From NCBI RefSeq assembly GCF_008107645.1, contig NZ_SDGY01000001.1, positions 511,955 to 575,954 of the forward strand: a DNA stretch of 64,000 nt. The letters run 5' to 3'. The stretch comes from Leuconostoc litchii (lineage in GTDB: Bacteria > Bacillota > Bacilli > Lactobacillales > Lactobacillaceae). Below the pieces are notes generated by a model. It was not told the origin of the DNA and searched no databases. It worked only from the letters and a program-made list of their open reading frames with translations. The translations under genes were made by a program, and so were the position numbers. Below, one piece after another: positions 46,180 to 54,970 of this stretch (positions within the stretch are counted from its first letter, which is position 1; the number at the start of each line of letters is the position of its first letter).

Positions 46180-46818
46180 TTAAATTTTAATGATATTCCT
46201 TTTAACACCTAATGCCACAGCCTCTACGCCAGTTGAAACATTCATTTTTGTATAAACTGATGTCAAATGATTTTTGACAGTTCGTTCTGACAAATATTGC
46301 TGTAAAGCAATTTCTCTAATCTTTAATCCTTTTGCAAGATAACATAAGATATTAATTTCTGTATTACTCAAACCATAAGGTGTCACTTCTTCTTGAGTAG
46401 CCCTTTCTTGATCAAACACAATATTTGAAATTTGACTTTGCAATATTACGTTTCCCTGTACGGCATTACGCACCGTGTTAAAAATTGTTTCTGTACTAGC
46501 ATCTTTTAAAAGATACCCTTTAGCACCCAAGCGCAACATTTGCCTTATCTGATTAGCACTATCGACTGTTGATAATACGACCACTGGGACCAGAGGCTGA
46601 TTATCTTGTAAGTATTTCATAACGCCGAAACCATCAATTTTGGCCATTTTAATATCTAACAATATCAAATCTGGTTTTTCCACTTCAAGAATCTTAATTG
46701 CTTCTTCACCGTCACTGGCTTCATAAGTAATATCGAAGTGCTCATTGCTTTCAAAAATTAACTTCAGGCCTTCTCGAATAATAAAGTGATTGTCAACAAT
46801 CATAATTTTACTTGTCAT
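46180..46818 (-). CDS. NarL/LuxR-family response regulator
   Basis: A 212-residue response regulator. The receiver domain (about 1-120) has MIVDNHF, the phospho-Asp in LILLDIKMAKIDGF and Lys in YLLKDAS. The C-terminal LuxR-type HTH contains LSNTEINILCYLAKGLKIREIALQQYLSERTVKNHLTSVYTKM. It overlaps the end of the kinase gene by eleven bases, so the two are translated together. The likely target is the MMPL exporter operon in which it lies. Confidence 0.93.
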   Translation of the reverse strand: MTSKIMIVDNHFIIREGLKLIFESNEHFDITYEASDGEEAIKILEVEKPDLILLDIKMAKIDGFGVMKYLQDNQPLVPVVVLSTVDSANQIRQMLRLGAKGYLLKDASTETIFNTVRNAVQGNVILQSQISNIVFDQERATQEEVTPYGLSNTEINILCYLAKGLKIREIALQQYLSERTVKNHLTSVYTKMNVSTGVEAVALGVKRNIIKI

Positions 46819-48016
46819 TTTGCCACCTTAATTTTGCTGGAAAAGAAATGTTTACTTTAGTGCCTTCTCCAATGTGACTGTCAATTTTAACCTGTCCATT
46901 CAGCATTTCAACGCGTTCATATATTGCATTTAGCCCAAAGTGGTTTTCTTTTCGTTCGCCATTACTTACATTAAAACCAACACCATAATCAACAATTTCA
47001 ATTGCCAGATAATTTTGGAACGATATTTTTACAATTGCAACATCCGTTTTGGCATGTTTCACAATATTTGTCAGTGATTCAGAAATAATTTTTAATATTT
47101 CTTCTAAATAGTCATGTGGTAATTTTATTTCTGTACTCGTTTTAATATTAACATTCAAACCGTAATTCTCATAAAAAACTTTTCCTAATTGATTTAAACG
47201 ATCATATAAATCACCATCAATTACACTATTGGTTCTCATATCGTAAACTACTGCTCTAGCTTCTTTTAGCGAGTTTCTCGATAAGTTAATTGTTTTATCA
47301 ATTTCTTGTATTGCCCTATCTAATTTATTATTTAATAATAATGCTTTTATACCTTCTAGCTGCATTGTAACACCTGCTAATCCCTGCATTAAGGTATCAT
47401 GTAAATCTCGTCCTATACGGCTTCGTTCATTTTGTTGTGATATCTCTTTAACCTCTGTATAAGTTAATTGAAGTTCTTCTAAAAGATGTTTTGTTTTAAT
47501 CATTTGGCTTACTTGTCGGTGGTAAGATCGCCAAGCTAAAAATATAATCGTATTAAGAAATACAGAAGCCTCTAACGCCATAAATGCCAAAAAGAATCCA
47601 TTTCCTATTAGTTGTATAAACATAACTAAAATTTGCGCCGGTGCTAATATAAATAAAAGTGTTTTTAATCTAATATCATACAATGATATAATTTGTACAC
47701 CGATTACTGGCAACATACTCATATAAAGTACAGTTTCTCCTGGAGTAATCAAAATACCTGAAATAACAATAATAATAATTTCAGAAAGAATAAACAAAAA
47801 TTTATTAAATGCAATCAATTTAATACTTTTAAAATTAATCACTGCTTGAGCAAAAAATAGTATAAAAAAAGCTACGGTGTACATATTAGGTAGTGAGTCT
47901 GAAAGGCCTCTTAAATAAAAGGCTAAAAAATACATCATCAGACTCCAAAATATCATCGGCCACCTGTAAAGAAGCAAAATATGTTTCCTAATTTCTGTTT
48001 CAATATCTATCTTCAT
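46808..48016 (-). CDS. sensor histidine kinase, HisKA_3 (NarL/LiaS type)
   Basis: A 402-residue membrane kinase. Six N-terminal helices (about 1-165) lack a large external sensor domain, so the signal is probably sensed in the membrane. The HisKA_3 helix ERSRIGRDLHDTLMQGLAGVTMQLE holds the phospho-His, and a HATPase domain follows (IISESLTNIVKHAKT, DYGVGF). It lies 62 bases after the MMPL gene with a terminator hairpin in between, and its product phosphorylates the response regulator encoded next. Confidence 0.9.
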   Translation of the reverse strand: MKIDIETEIRKHILLLYRWPMIFWSLMMYFLAFYLRGLSDSLPNMYTVAFFILFFAQAVINFKSIKLIAFNKFLFILSEIIIIVISGILITPGETVLYMSMLPVIGVQIISLYDIRLKTLLFILAPAQILVMFIQLIGNGFFLAFMALEASVFLNTIIFLAWRSYHRQVSQMIKTKHLLEELQLTYTEVKEISQQNERSRIGRDLHDTLMQGLAGVTMQLEGIKALLLNNKLDRAIQEIDKTINLSRNSLKEARAVVYDMRTNSVIDGDLYDRLNQLGKVFYENYGLNVNIKTSTEIKLPHDYLEEILKIISESLTNIVKHAKTDVAIVKISFQNYLAIEIVDYGVGFNVSNGERKENHFGLNAIYERVEMLNGQVKIDSHIGEGTKVNISFPAKLRWQNDK

Positions 48017-48032
48017 ATTTTCCCTTTCAAAA

Positions 48033-48069
48033 AAAGACTAGGCTTTCATATATTATAGCTTAGTCTTTG
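48033..48069 (-). terminator. terminator between the MMPL and kinase genes
   Basis: AAAGACTA and TAGTCTTT arms with an inner AGC/GCT extension, followed by seven T residues on the minus strand. It would reduce read-through from the exporter gene into the two-component genes. Confidence 0.75.
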
Positions 48070-48078
48070 TTTATTATA

Positions 48079-50190
48079 TTAATCAATTTTCACGCGAGGT
48101 AATATTTTATTTAACCATTTAGGCAGATACCAAGTTGTATGACCAAATAGAGCAATTGTTGCCGGAACAAGAATCAAACGTACAAGTAAGGCATCAAATA
48201 ATATTCCTGCAGTTAGTACTAGTCCCATTGATTTTACAGTAGCATCACTTGCAAAAATAAATCCAGAGAACACTGCCATCATAATAAATGCTGCCGCCAC
48301 AACGGCTGGTCCACTATCCTTCATTGCTGTAATAACTGCTTGTTTTGTATTTTGCTTCTTCATATATTCTTCACGAACGCGACTGACTAAAAATACTTCA
48401 TAATCCATCGCTAATCCGAACATAATACCTATAACCAATACTGGCAAGAAATTAAGAATTGCGCCCTTAGTTGAAATACCAACCAAATTAATAAAGTGTC
48501 CATCTTGAACAATAAAGACAATTGATCCAAGTGTTGCACCCAATGACAAGATAAATCCTGCTACAGCAACCACTGGAATGAGCAATGATCTGAATACTAC
48601 AGTCAATAGAACAAAAGCAAACACAACAATCAAAATGGCAAACTTAGGTAAGGCTGTCATCAAAGCATCAGACATGTCAATGTTAATCGCTGTAGCACCT
48701 GTGATATAAAGGCTTGGCATGTTGTTATTCTTTTCTAAATCACGAATATTTTGTACTAAGTCTTTTGTTTTTACAGCGTTAGAATCAGTTTTTGGCTGAA
48801 CTGTAATCATTTGATAGTCATTGTGTTTACTTGGTGTTGCTTGTGAAACTACAGCTACATTACTTAACTTTTTGATATCATTAGTAACTTTTTGAATATC
48901 TTGTTGTTCTGAAGTTTTTACCAAAACAACTAAAGTTGCCTGACTCCCTTTACCATACGCTTTGGTTAACAAATCATATGCACGTCGTTCAGTTAATTTT
49001 TCAGACTTAACTGAATCGTTTGGCAATCCCAGATTAATATGCGCAAATGGTATTGCTGCTATACCTAAAATTGCGATAACAAGAACAGTCAAGACCAATT
49101 TATACTTGGTAACGAACTTACCCCAACCACCGTGAATTCTCATCTTGCTAAATACTGATAATAAACGATTAGGCTTTTTACCTGTAACGCGATCACCGAG
49201 CAATACTAACATAGCCGGAACAAACGTTAATGATGTTAATATGGCAGTCACAATGGCCATCGCTGCTGTAATACCCATGACTGACAACATATCAATTCCA
49301 AGAACTGTCATGCCTAACAATGCAACAATAACTGTTGCTCCAGCAAATACAACAGACGTTCCAGCCGTAGACATGGCAGTTAATAAGGCTTCCTGCTTAC
49401 TATTTTCTTGTAATTCTTGACGATAACGAGAAATTAGGAACAATGCATAATCAATACCAACAGCTAGTCCCATCATGCCGACCAAAGACATGGAAAAGGT
49501 TGCTACAGATAAGAAATTAGTTGAAATTAAAACTAGCATCATACCGACGACAAGACCTAATATAGCTGAGACAATAGGGATTCCTGCAACTAGTAAAGAA
49601 GCAAATGTTACAGCCAAAATAACAAACGCAACAGCTAAACCAACAATCTCAGCTTTTTCACCATTATCTAATCCTGATATTGCGACATCATTAGATGTTA
49701 GTTCAGTTTGAATTTTTTTATTTTTGGTAATTCTAATTGATTTTTCCAGAGAAGCAACTGTTTGAGCAGAAACATCATCACCTTTCTGCTCATACATTAC
49801 TCGAGCTGTTGCAGTCATTCCATCCTTACTATAACTATTAAGAATTGTTGGTAATATAACCATTTTAACATGCTTATTTTTTTGAATATCTTGGAATAAA
49901 TCTGTCATTACCTGTTGATTTTCGTCAGCAGTTAATGATTCACCATTCTTAGAGTGCAGTACAATTTGTATTTGTCCACCAGTTTGCTTAGTACTTGGAA
50001 ATTCTTTTTCCATTAAGATATTTGCTTTTTCAGACTGAGATCCTTTAATAGCCATACTTGCGCCGTCAAAGCTAAACCCAAAGCTTAGTGCAACTATAAT
50101 AGCAATAGCTACTGTTAAAAAATATCCTACTATTGTCAGTTTGGCATGCTGTGATATCCACATACCTAACTTTGCGAGTTGTTTCCCCAT
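48079..50190 (-). CDS. MMPL/RND-family exporter (YdfJ-like)
   Basis: A 703-residue membrane protein with the MMPL plan: a first helix, a large external loop (about 50-170), five helices, a second external loop (about 375-500) and five or six more helices in a repeated arrangement. Visible are LVGMMGLAVGIDYALFLISRYRQEL and VIGIMFGLAMDYEVFLVSRVREEY, the repeat motifs with the proton-relay Asp. Such pumps export lipids, drugs or surfactin-like compounds. It is probably controlled by the two-component system encoded behind it. The ATG has GAAGGA upstream. Confidence 0.9.
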   Translation of the reverse strand: MGKQLAKLGMWISQHAKLTIVGYFLTVAIAIIVALSFGFSFDGASMAIKGSQSEKANILMEKEFPSTKQTGGQIQIVLHSKNGESLTADENQQVMTDLFQDIQKNKHVKMVILPTILNSYSKDGMTATARVMYEQKGDDVSAQTVASLEKSIRITKNKKIQTELTSNDVAISGLDNGEKAEIVGLAVAFVILAVTFASLLVAGIPIVSAILGLVVGMMLVLISTNFLSVATFSMSLVGMMGLAVGIDYALFLISRYRQELQENSKQEALLTAMSTAGTSVVFAGATVIVALLGMTVLGIDMLSVMGITAAMAIVTAILTSLTFVPAMLVLLGDRVTGKKPNRLLSVFSKMRIHGGWGKFVTKYKLVLTVLVIAILGIAAIPFAHINLGLPNDSVKSEKLTERRAYDLLTKAYGKGSQATLVVLVKTSEQQDIQKVTNDIKKLSNVAVVSQATPSKHNDYQMITVQPKTDSNAVKTKDLVQNIRDLEKNNNMPSLYITGATAINIDMSDALMTALPKFAILIVVFAFVLLTVVFRSLLIPVVAVAGFILSLGATLGSIVFIVQDGHFINLVGISTKGAILNFLPVLVIGIMFGLAMDYEVFLVSRVREEYMKKQNTKQAVITAMKDSGPAVVAAAFIMMAVFSGFIFASDATVKSMGLVLTAGILFDALLVRLILVPATIALFGHTTWYLPKWLNKILPRVKID

Positions 50191-50273
50191 TTGAAAACCA
50201 TCCTTCAGTTTAGTCTATATTATTGACTATACCAGTAGCCCTTGATGCAAACATCGTACTAAAGTGCAATCTT

Positions 50274-50291
50274 ATTGCCCTATCGGGCAAT
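50274..50291. promoter_or_regulatory. inverted repeat upstream of the MMPL gene
   Basis: ATTGCCC-TATC-GGGCAAT is a perfect seven-base inverted repeat about 85 bases before the MMPL start. It is not followed by a T run, so it is more likely a protein site than a terminator. It is a candidate target of the neighbouring response regulator. Confidence 0.45.
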
Positions 50292-50299
50292 AATAAAAA

Positions 50300-50342
50300 T
50301 AAAAAGCTTTTTTGTAAGATAATTTTACAAAAAAGCTTTTTA
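50300..50342 (-). terminator. terminator after the GH13 gene
   Basis: AAAAAGCTTTTTTGTAA and TTACAAAAAAGCTTTTT perfect arms around a six- to eight-base loop. It ends the MFS-GH13 operon. Confidence 0.9.
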
Positions 50343-50351
50343 TTATAATCT

Positions 50352-52037
50352 TCAATTGTTAGCAAAGCGATATACTTTTGCTTCATATGGCCTCAAAGAA
50401 CGTCCCGCATCGTCATTGTAATTGCTAATCAATATCTCAGCTCCTGCTGGCACATCATAGTCTCTATCAATTGTTTGCATTGTAAAGTTATTAATGACCA
50501 ATAATTGTTCATCTTTTCCAACTCGACGGTAGGCATAAATTTGCGCATCATCAGGATCTAGTAGCTGATACTTCCCCGTTGTTATAATTGCTAATTCATG
50601 CCGTAATTTTATTAATTTTTGATAATAGTAAAATACCGAGTCGGGATCAGCTAACGCTTGCGAAACATTGATTTTTTTGAAGTTGGCATTTAGCTTGATC
50701 CATGGTTTACCTGTTGTGAAACCAGCATTTTCTGTACTATCCCACTGCATTGGCGTTCGTGCATTGTCACGGCCTTTGGCGTGAACATATTTCAGCATGG
50801 TATCTTCATCGACAAGGTGATCTTTATCAATCAAATATTTAAAGGCATTTTTAATTTCAACATCATCAAAATCTTCACGTTGCAAATTATAGGCATTGGT
50901 CATACCAATTTCTTCACCTTGATAAACGTATGGTGTTCCTTGCATAAAGTGCAATAATGTCGCAACCATTTTAGCAGAAATAACGCGATACTCCTCACTA
51001 TCATTGCCATACCGACTCACTGCACGTGGCTGGTCATGGTTATCCCAATATAACGAATTCCATGCCTTATCAGTTAATTCATTTTGCCACTTTGACAAGT
51101 TTTCTTTTAAGCTAATCAATGAAACTTTTTTATCATACCATTTCCCTAAAGCAGGATTAGGATTATTATCAAGCCCCATGTGTTCGAACTGGAATACCAT
51201 ATTCAATTCAGAACTATCCGAATTTGCATATTTGATAGCATTGGGAATATCTACACCGGAAGCTTCACCCACTGTCATCATGTCAGCACGATTAAGTACC
51301 TGCTGACGCATTTCTTGCAGATATTCATGAACATGTGGCCCATTAGCAACAGCTTTATCTGAGTTACCATATTTACCACCATCAGGCACCTCACCGTCAG
51401 GTAAACCATCAGGTTTTGAAATCAGCGAAATAACATCCATTCTAAATCCATCGATACCTTTATCAACCCAGAAATTCATCATATCAAATACAGCTTGACG
51501 TACCTCTGAATTTTTCCAATTTAAATCTGGCTGCCCTTCCACAAATAAATGTAGATAATATTGACCTGTTTTTTCATCGAATTTCCACGCTGGTCCTGAG
51601 AAAAAGGAACCCCAATTATTTGGTTCATGTCCATTTACGGGATCTCTCCAAATGTAAAAATCACGCTTGTCATTATCTTTTGAAGAGCGACTTTCAATAA
51701 ACCAATCATGTTGGTCCGAAGTATGATTAACAACTAAATCCATTACAATTTTAATATTTTTATCATGAGCTTTAGCAAGCAATCGATCAAAGTCAAGCAT
51801 ATTTCCAAATTTTACATTAATATCTTCATAATTTGAAATATCATAGCCATTGTCCTTATCCGGGGATGAATAAATTGGATTTAACCAAATGACGTCTGCA
51901 CCTAATTTTTCAATGTAATCTAATCTTTGTTCAATTCCCTTCAAATCACCGATACCATCACCATCTGCATCCTGGAATGAACGTGGATATACCTGATAAA
52001 CGACTGCTTTTTGCCACCATTTAATATTTTCTGTCAT
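50352..52037 (-). CDS. GH13 oligo-1,6-glucosidase / dextran glucosidase-like
   Basis: A 561-residue (alpha/beta)8 glucosidase of GH13_31 type. Conserved regions are DLVVNHTSDQH, the nucleophile Asp201 in GFRMDVISLI, acid/base Glu258 in MTVGEASGVD and DNHDQPR. Val202 right after the nucleophile is the marker for alpha-1,6 specificity (isomaltose, dextran oligomers); maltases have Ala or Thr there. It follows the MFS sugar transporter gene by 22 bases and ends at a terminator. It probably degrades imported isomalto-oligosaccharides. Confidence 0.9.
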   Translation of the reverse strand: MTENIKWWQKAVVYQVYPRSFQDADGDGIGDLKGIEQRLDYIEKLGADVIWLNPIYSSPDKDNGYDISNYEDINVKFGNMLDFDRLLAKAHDKNIKIVMDLVVNHTSDQHDWFIESRSSKDNDKRDFYIWRDPVNGHEPNNWGSFFSGPAWKFDEKTGQYYLHLFVEGQPDLNWKNSEVRQAVFDMMNFWVDKGIDGFRMDVISLISKPDGLPDGEVPDGGKYGNSDKAVANGPHVHEYLQEMRQQVLNRADMMTVGEASGVDIPNAIKYANSDSSELNMVFQFEHMGLDNNPNPALGKWYDKKVSLISLKENLSKWQNELTDKAWNSLYWDNHDQPRAVSRYGNDSEEYRVISAKMVATLLHFMQGTPYVYQGEEIGMTNAYNLQREDFDDVEIKNAFKYLIDKDHLVDEDTMLKYVHAKGRDNARTPMQWDSTENAGFTTGKPWIKLNANFKKINVSQALADPDSVFYYYQKLIKLRHELAIITTGKYQLLDPDDAQIYAYRRVGKDEQLLVINNFTMQTIDRDYDVPAGAEILISNYNDDAGRSLRPYEAKVYRFANN

Positions 52038-52059
52038 TTCTATGTCTCCTTTTTTGTGT

Positions 52060-53409
52060 TTAATTCACTTGTGTTTTTTCTTCTCTAACAATCCAGATTA
52101 AGCATCCTCCAATAATCAGAAATATACCTGCAATAGCTAACATATGAGCCATCGACTTACCAACTGCTGGAAAAATAGCAAAGCTTGCTACAGATGCAAC
52201 AATTTGAGGGATACAGATAAAGCAGTTGAATAGTCCGAGGTAAACACCATCATGTTTACCATTTAAAGCATTTGTTAATATTGTAAATGGAATAGAAATT
52301 AACGCCATCCATCCTATTCCGATAAAAATAAAACCAATAAGTGACGTTAAATGCGTATGTCCATATGCAACAACAATAAATCCTAGTCCGCCGATAATCA
52401 AACTTAAGAAAAAGGCCATTTTGCGCGTTTTATTAGTCAAACGTTGAAATAACAAACCAACTAGTATAGCAACTACTGAATATACAGCCTGCAGTATACC
52501 AAACCAATTGCCTGCTGCTTGATAGCCAGCAGAAGCAGGATCAGAAACATTCCAAATATTTTCTGATAATGCTCCTGTTGAATAAGTCCACATATAAGGA
52601 ATACCAAACCATACAAAGAATTCAACAATGCCTAATGTCCAAAAAACTTTCGGCGCATGTTTTAGAATATCGATAATCGACTCGTGAGATTTATTATCTG
52701 CTTGAAAACCATGATAAGATGCTAATGTTTCTGGATCATACTCCTTCACATTCATAATTGTAAAAATTGTAGATAATAATAATATTGCTGCCGCAACGTA
52801 AAAAGAAATTTTAACCGAATCTGGTACTACACCACGATCTGCAGTATTTGCCACACCTAGTGATGTCAATAAAAATGGAAAAACAAACGCAATTACGCCA
52901 CCAAGGCTCCCCCAAATATTTTGTAAACTCCAAGCTCTATCTGTTTGTTGTTCATTAACCATATCAGGAATAATCATTTTAAATGGTTGCATTGACACGT
53001 TAGCTGATAGATCCATAAACAATACTGTAATAGCACCAAACCACAAAGCAGTCAATGAGCCGTAACCAAATCCAAATGAACCTGTATTAGGCAATAACAA
53101 TAAAACAATTAAAGATACCAAGCATCCACCAATTAAATATGGCATTCGCCGTCCTAATTTTGGGATCCAAGTTTTATCTGAAAATAAACCAATCAATGGT
53201 TGTGTAACCATGCCAGCCAACGGTGGTAATACGAAGAAAAATCCTAGTTTTGTTGGATCAGACCCTAACGTTTGAAATATTCTTCCCATATTGCCAGTTT
53301 GTACTGAAAAAGCTACCTGGACACCTGCATAACCAAATGTCATCAAAAATAATTGCATACTAGTCAGCATTGGTAACTGACCTTTTTTCTGCATTTTACT
53401 ATTTAACAA
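52060..53409 (-). CDS. MFS sugar transporter (SLC45/MalT-like)
   Basis: A roughly 449-residue, 12-helix transporter of the GPH/SLC45-like group used for maltose or sucrose-type sugars in lactic acid bacteria. Segments include FGYAGVQVAFSVQTGNMGRIFQTLG and PLAGMVTQPLIGLFSDKTWIPKLGRRMPYL. The start is TTG at 53409 with AAGGAG seven bases upstream; the in-frame ATG 15 bases later is too far from it. It is the first gene of an operon with the GH13 enzyme and is preceded by a LacI/cre-type palindrome. The LacI regulator gene is divergent. Confidence 0.87.
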   Translation of the reverse strand: MLNSKMQKKGQLPMLTSMQLFLMTFGYAGVQVAFSVQTGNMGRIFQTLGSDPTKLGFFFVLPPLAGMVTQPLIGLFSDKTWIPKLGRRMPYLIGGCLVSLIVLLLLPNTGSFGFGYGSLTALWFGAITVLFMDLSANVSMQPFKMIIPDMVNEQQTDRAWSLQNIWGSLGGVIAFVFPFLLTSLGVANTADRGVVPDSVKISFYVAAAILLLSTIFTIMNVKEYDPETLASYHGFQADNKSHESIIDILKHAPKVFWTLGIVEFFVWFGIPYMWTYSTGALSENIWNVSDPASAGYQAAGNWFGILQAVYSVVAILVGLLFQRLTNKTRKMAFFLSLIIGGLGFIVVAYGHTHLTSLIGFIFIGIGWMALISIPFTILTNALNGKHDGVYLGLFNCFICIPQIVASVASFAIFPAVGKSMAHMLAIAGIFLIIGGCLIWIVREEKTQVN

Positions 53410-53428
53410 TTGTATTCTCCTTAGTTTA

Positions 53429-53445
53429 AGTAACCGCTTACATTT
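53429..53445. promoter_or_regulatory. LacI/CcpA-type operator before the sugar transporter gene
   Basis: AAGTAACCGCTTACATT has the near-palindrome GTAACCGCTTAC and fits the LacI-family pattern with central CG. It misses the last position of the cre consensus, so it may serve the adjacent LacI regulator rather than CcpA. It lies between the putative -10 and the ribosome binding site. Confidence 0.6.
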
Positions 53446-53703
53446 GATTGTATGAAAATTATTAGCTTGATACACTTCCGCTTATTATAGAATCAGCAAA
53501 TCAATCTCATAACACTATAATAACTAATCAAAATTGGTAAATAGGATTTAATAAACTAGCTTCCACAGCATTCAAGGTATTTTCTCTCTTCCATCACTAT
53601 TTCGAAAACCTCTCAGGTATATTTGATAGATGATAGATTTCTGCCACCGCTTCTTTTTTTCCATAGCTATTATCCTCATTGCTTATAATATAATTATTTA
53701 TGA
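53446..53703. other. gap between the sugar operon and the LacI gene
   Basis: About 260 bases without a supported gene. The likely promoter of the transporter gene (TACAAT, near 53449-53454, minus strand) is at its left end. On the plus strand, CTCTCAGGTA (about 53613-53622) followed by GATAGAT resembles the 3' end of a glycine riboswitch aptamer, but the 5' half is missing. Confidence 0.45.
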
Positions 53704-53715
53704 GTAAACGTTTAC
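53704..53715. promoter_or_regulatory. palindrome upstream of the LacI gene
   Basis: GTAAACGTTTAC is a perfect 12-base palindrome with central CG, typical for LacI-family proteins. It is 62 bases before the LacI start and is a candidate autoregulatory site. Confidence 0.6.
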
Positions 53716-53725
53716 GCAATTATAT

Positions 53726-53739
53726 TGTAACCGCTTTCA
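53726..53739. promoter_or_regulatory. cre site at the LacI promoter
   Basis: TGTAACCGCTTTCA fits the cre consensus at every defined base and lies next to the -35 region of the LacI gene. Confidence 0.75.
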
Positions 53740-53764
53740 ATTAGTTTGTCAACAAGTTTTAGGT

Positions 53765-53770
53765 TATAAT
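53765..53770 (+). promoter_or_regulatory. -10 box placing the LacI transcript start at its ATG
   Basis: TATAAT ends only seven bases before the ATG at 53778. A start six to eight bases after the -10 would fall on the ATG itself. No ribosome binding site precedes the start codon, so a leaderless mRNA is suggested. The -35 is weak (TAGTTT with a 17-base spacer). Confidence 0.6.
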
Positions 53771-53777
53771 ATTGAGT

Positions 53778-54779
53778 ATGGCGATTACTATTAAAGACAT
53801 TGCAAATAAAGCTGGACTATCTCCCGCATCTGTATCTCGAATATTAACTAATCGAGGTCGTTTTAATGAGGATACAGCTATCCGAGTACGTGAGCTAGCC
53901 CATTCAATGGGTTATCTTAAAAATCAATCTGCAGCTGATTTATCACAACAAAAAAGTCGTATTATTGGTATATTAGTTCCCATTGAACACACGAATTTCG
54001 CCGATGAAATTATTAAAGGCATGCAAAATAAAGCGCATGAGTTTGGTTATGAATTGTTGATCACGTTTATTGATGTCAACGAAAGCCAGCAAATTCAAAC
54101 TGTTCAATCGCTCTTATCCCGACAAATATTAGCTATTTTTATGTTAGCTATTGATATGAGCCCTGCCGTCTTCAAATTATTAATAAACAGCAAAGTTCAG
54201 TTACTAAGTATTTCAAATCAATTGGATAGTCAAATACCATCTATTTCCTCTGATAACTACGTAATGATGAAAAAAATTGTAGACTATCTTGTTTCACACG
54301 GTCATAAAAAAATTGCATTAATTGGTTCCTCAAGTCAATTTCCTATTGTTGCACAATTACGAAGGCAAGGATTTATCGATGGATTAGCTGCACATGGCAT
54401 TTCGTATAATCCAGACTTCATTTGGGGAACTACACTTTCATATCAAACAGGTCTAGAAACAATTAAACATTTTGGACTTCCTCTTCCATTTACAGCAGCT
54501 ATTGGTTCTGCTGATATTATCAGTATTGGTTTATTAAATAGCGCTAAAGATGCCAATTTAGATATTCCCAATGATTTATCAATTATATCTATTGATGGTA
54601 CTGAATTAACACAAATCACTAGACCAGTTTTGACAACTATTCAACAAAATTTTCAATTAATGGGCGAATTAGCAATCACTACACTTCATGAAAACAAATT
54701 TACCGAAGAAAAAGTTATTTTTACAAAGACAAAAATAGTACCTGGAAAAACTGTTGCAATCAATTATGAATCTATTTAA
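53778..54779 (+). CDS. LacI-family transcriptional regulator
   Basis: A 333-residue LacI/GalR protein. The N-terminal HTH (ITIKDIANKAGLSPASVSRILTNRGRF) and hinge (NQSAADLSQQKSR) precede a periplasmic-binding-protein-like sensor domain ending in KIVPGKTV. ATG at 53778 is preferred to the TTG two codons earlier, because the -10 box leaves no room for an upstream binding site. It is divergent from the MFS-GH13 operon and lies beside LacI-type operators. It most likely represses that operon in the absence of an alpha-glucoside. Confidence 0.9.
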   Translation: MAITIKDIANKAGLSPASVSRILTNRGRFNEDTAIRVRELAHSMGYLKNQSAADLSQQKSRIIGILVPIEHTNFADEIIKGMQNKAHEFGYELLITFIDVNESQQIQTVQSLLSRQILAIFMLAIDMSPAVFKLLINSKVQLLSISNQLDSQIPSISSDNYVMMKKIVDYLVSHGHKKIALIGSSSQFPIVAQLRRQGFIDGLAAHGISYNPDFIWGTTLSYQTGLETIKHFGLPLPFTAAIGSADIISIGLLNSAKDANLDIPNDLSIISIDGTELTQITRPVLTTIQQNFQLMGELAITTLHENKFTEEKVIFTKTKIVPGKTVAINYESI

Positions 54780-54816
54780 AAAGACTAAAACTATAAATAT
54801 GGTTTTAGTCTTTTTA
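54778..54816 (+). terminator. terminator after the LacI gene
   Basis: AAAAAGACTAAAAC and GTTTTAGTCTTTTT arms around a ten-base loop, starting at the stop codon. The 150 bases after it hold nothing I can support. Confidence 0.9.
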
Positions 54817-54970
54817 AGTTATTACTTCTGCTAAGAGAATTTTTTAACTACAAAACCCCAAAATAATAACAACACTGTAATCTGTTTTTATCTAAAATCA
54901 TAAGCCCTTAAAAAAATAATCATCTGACTAATTTTTTTCATGCAGCATCTCTCAGTAGTATGTCAATATG

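Noticed and set aside
48079-50190. Calling the MMPL protein a mycolic-acid exporter
   Set aside because: The family is shared, but lactic acid bacteria make no mycolic acids; only a general exporter is supported.
50274-50291. Reading ATTGCCC-TATC-GGGCAAT as a terminator
   Set aside because: No T-run follows on either strand and a strong terminator for the neighbouring gene lies next to it.
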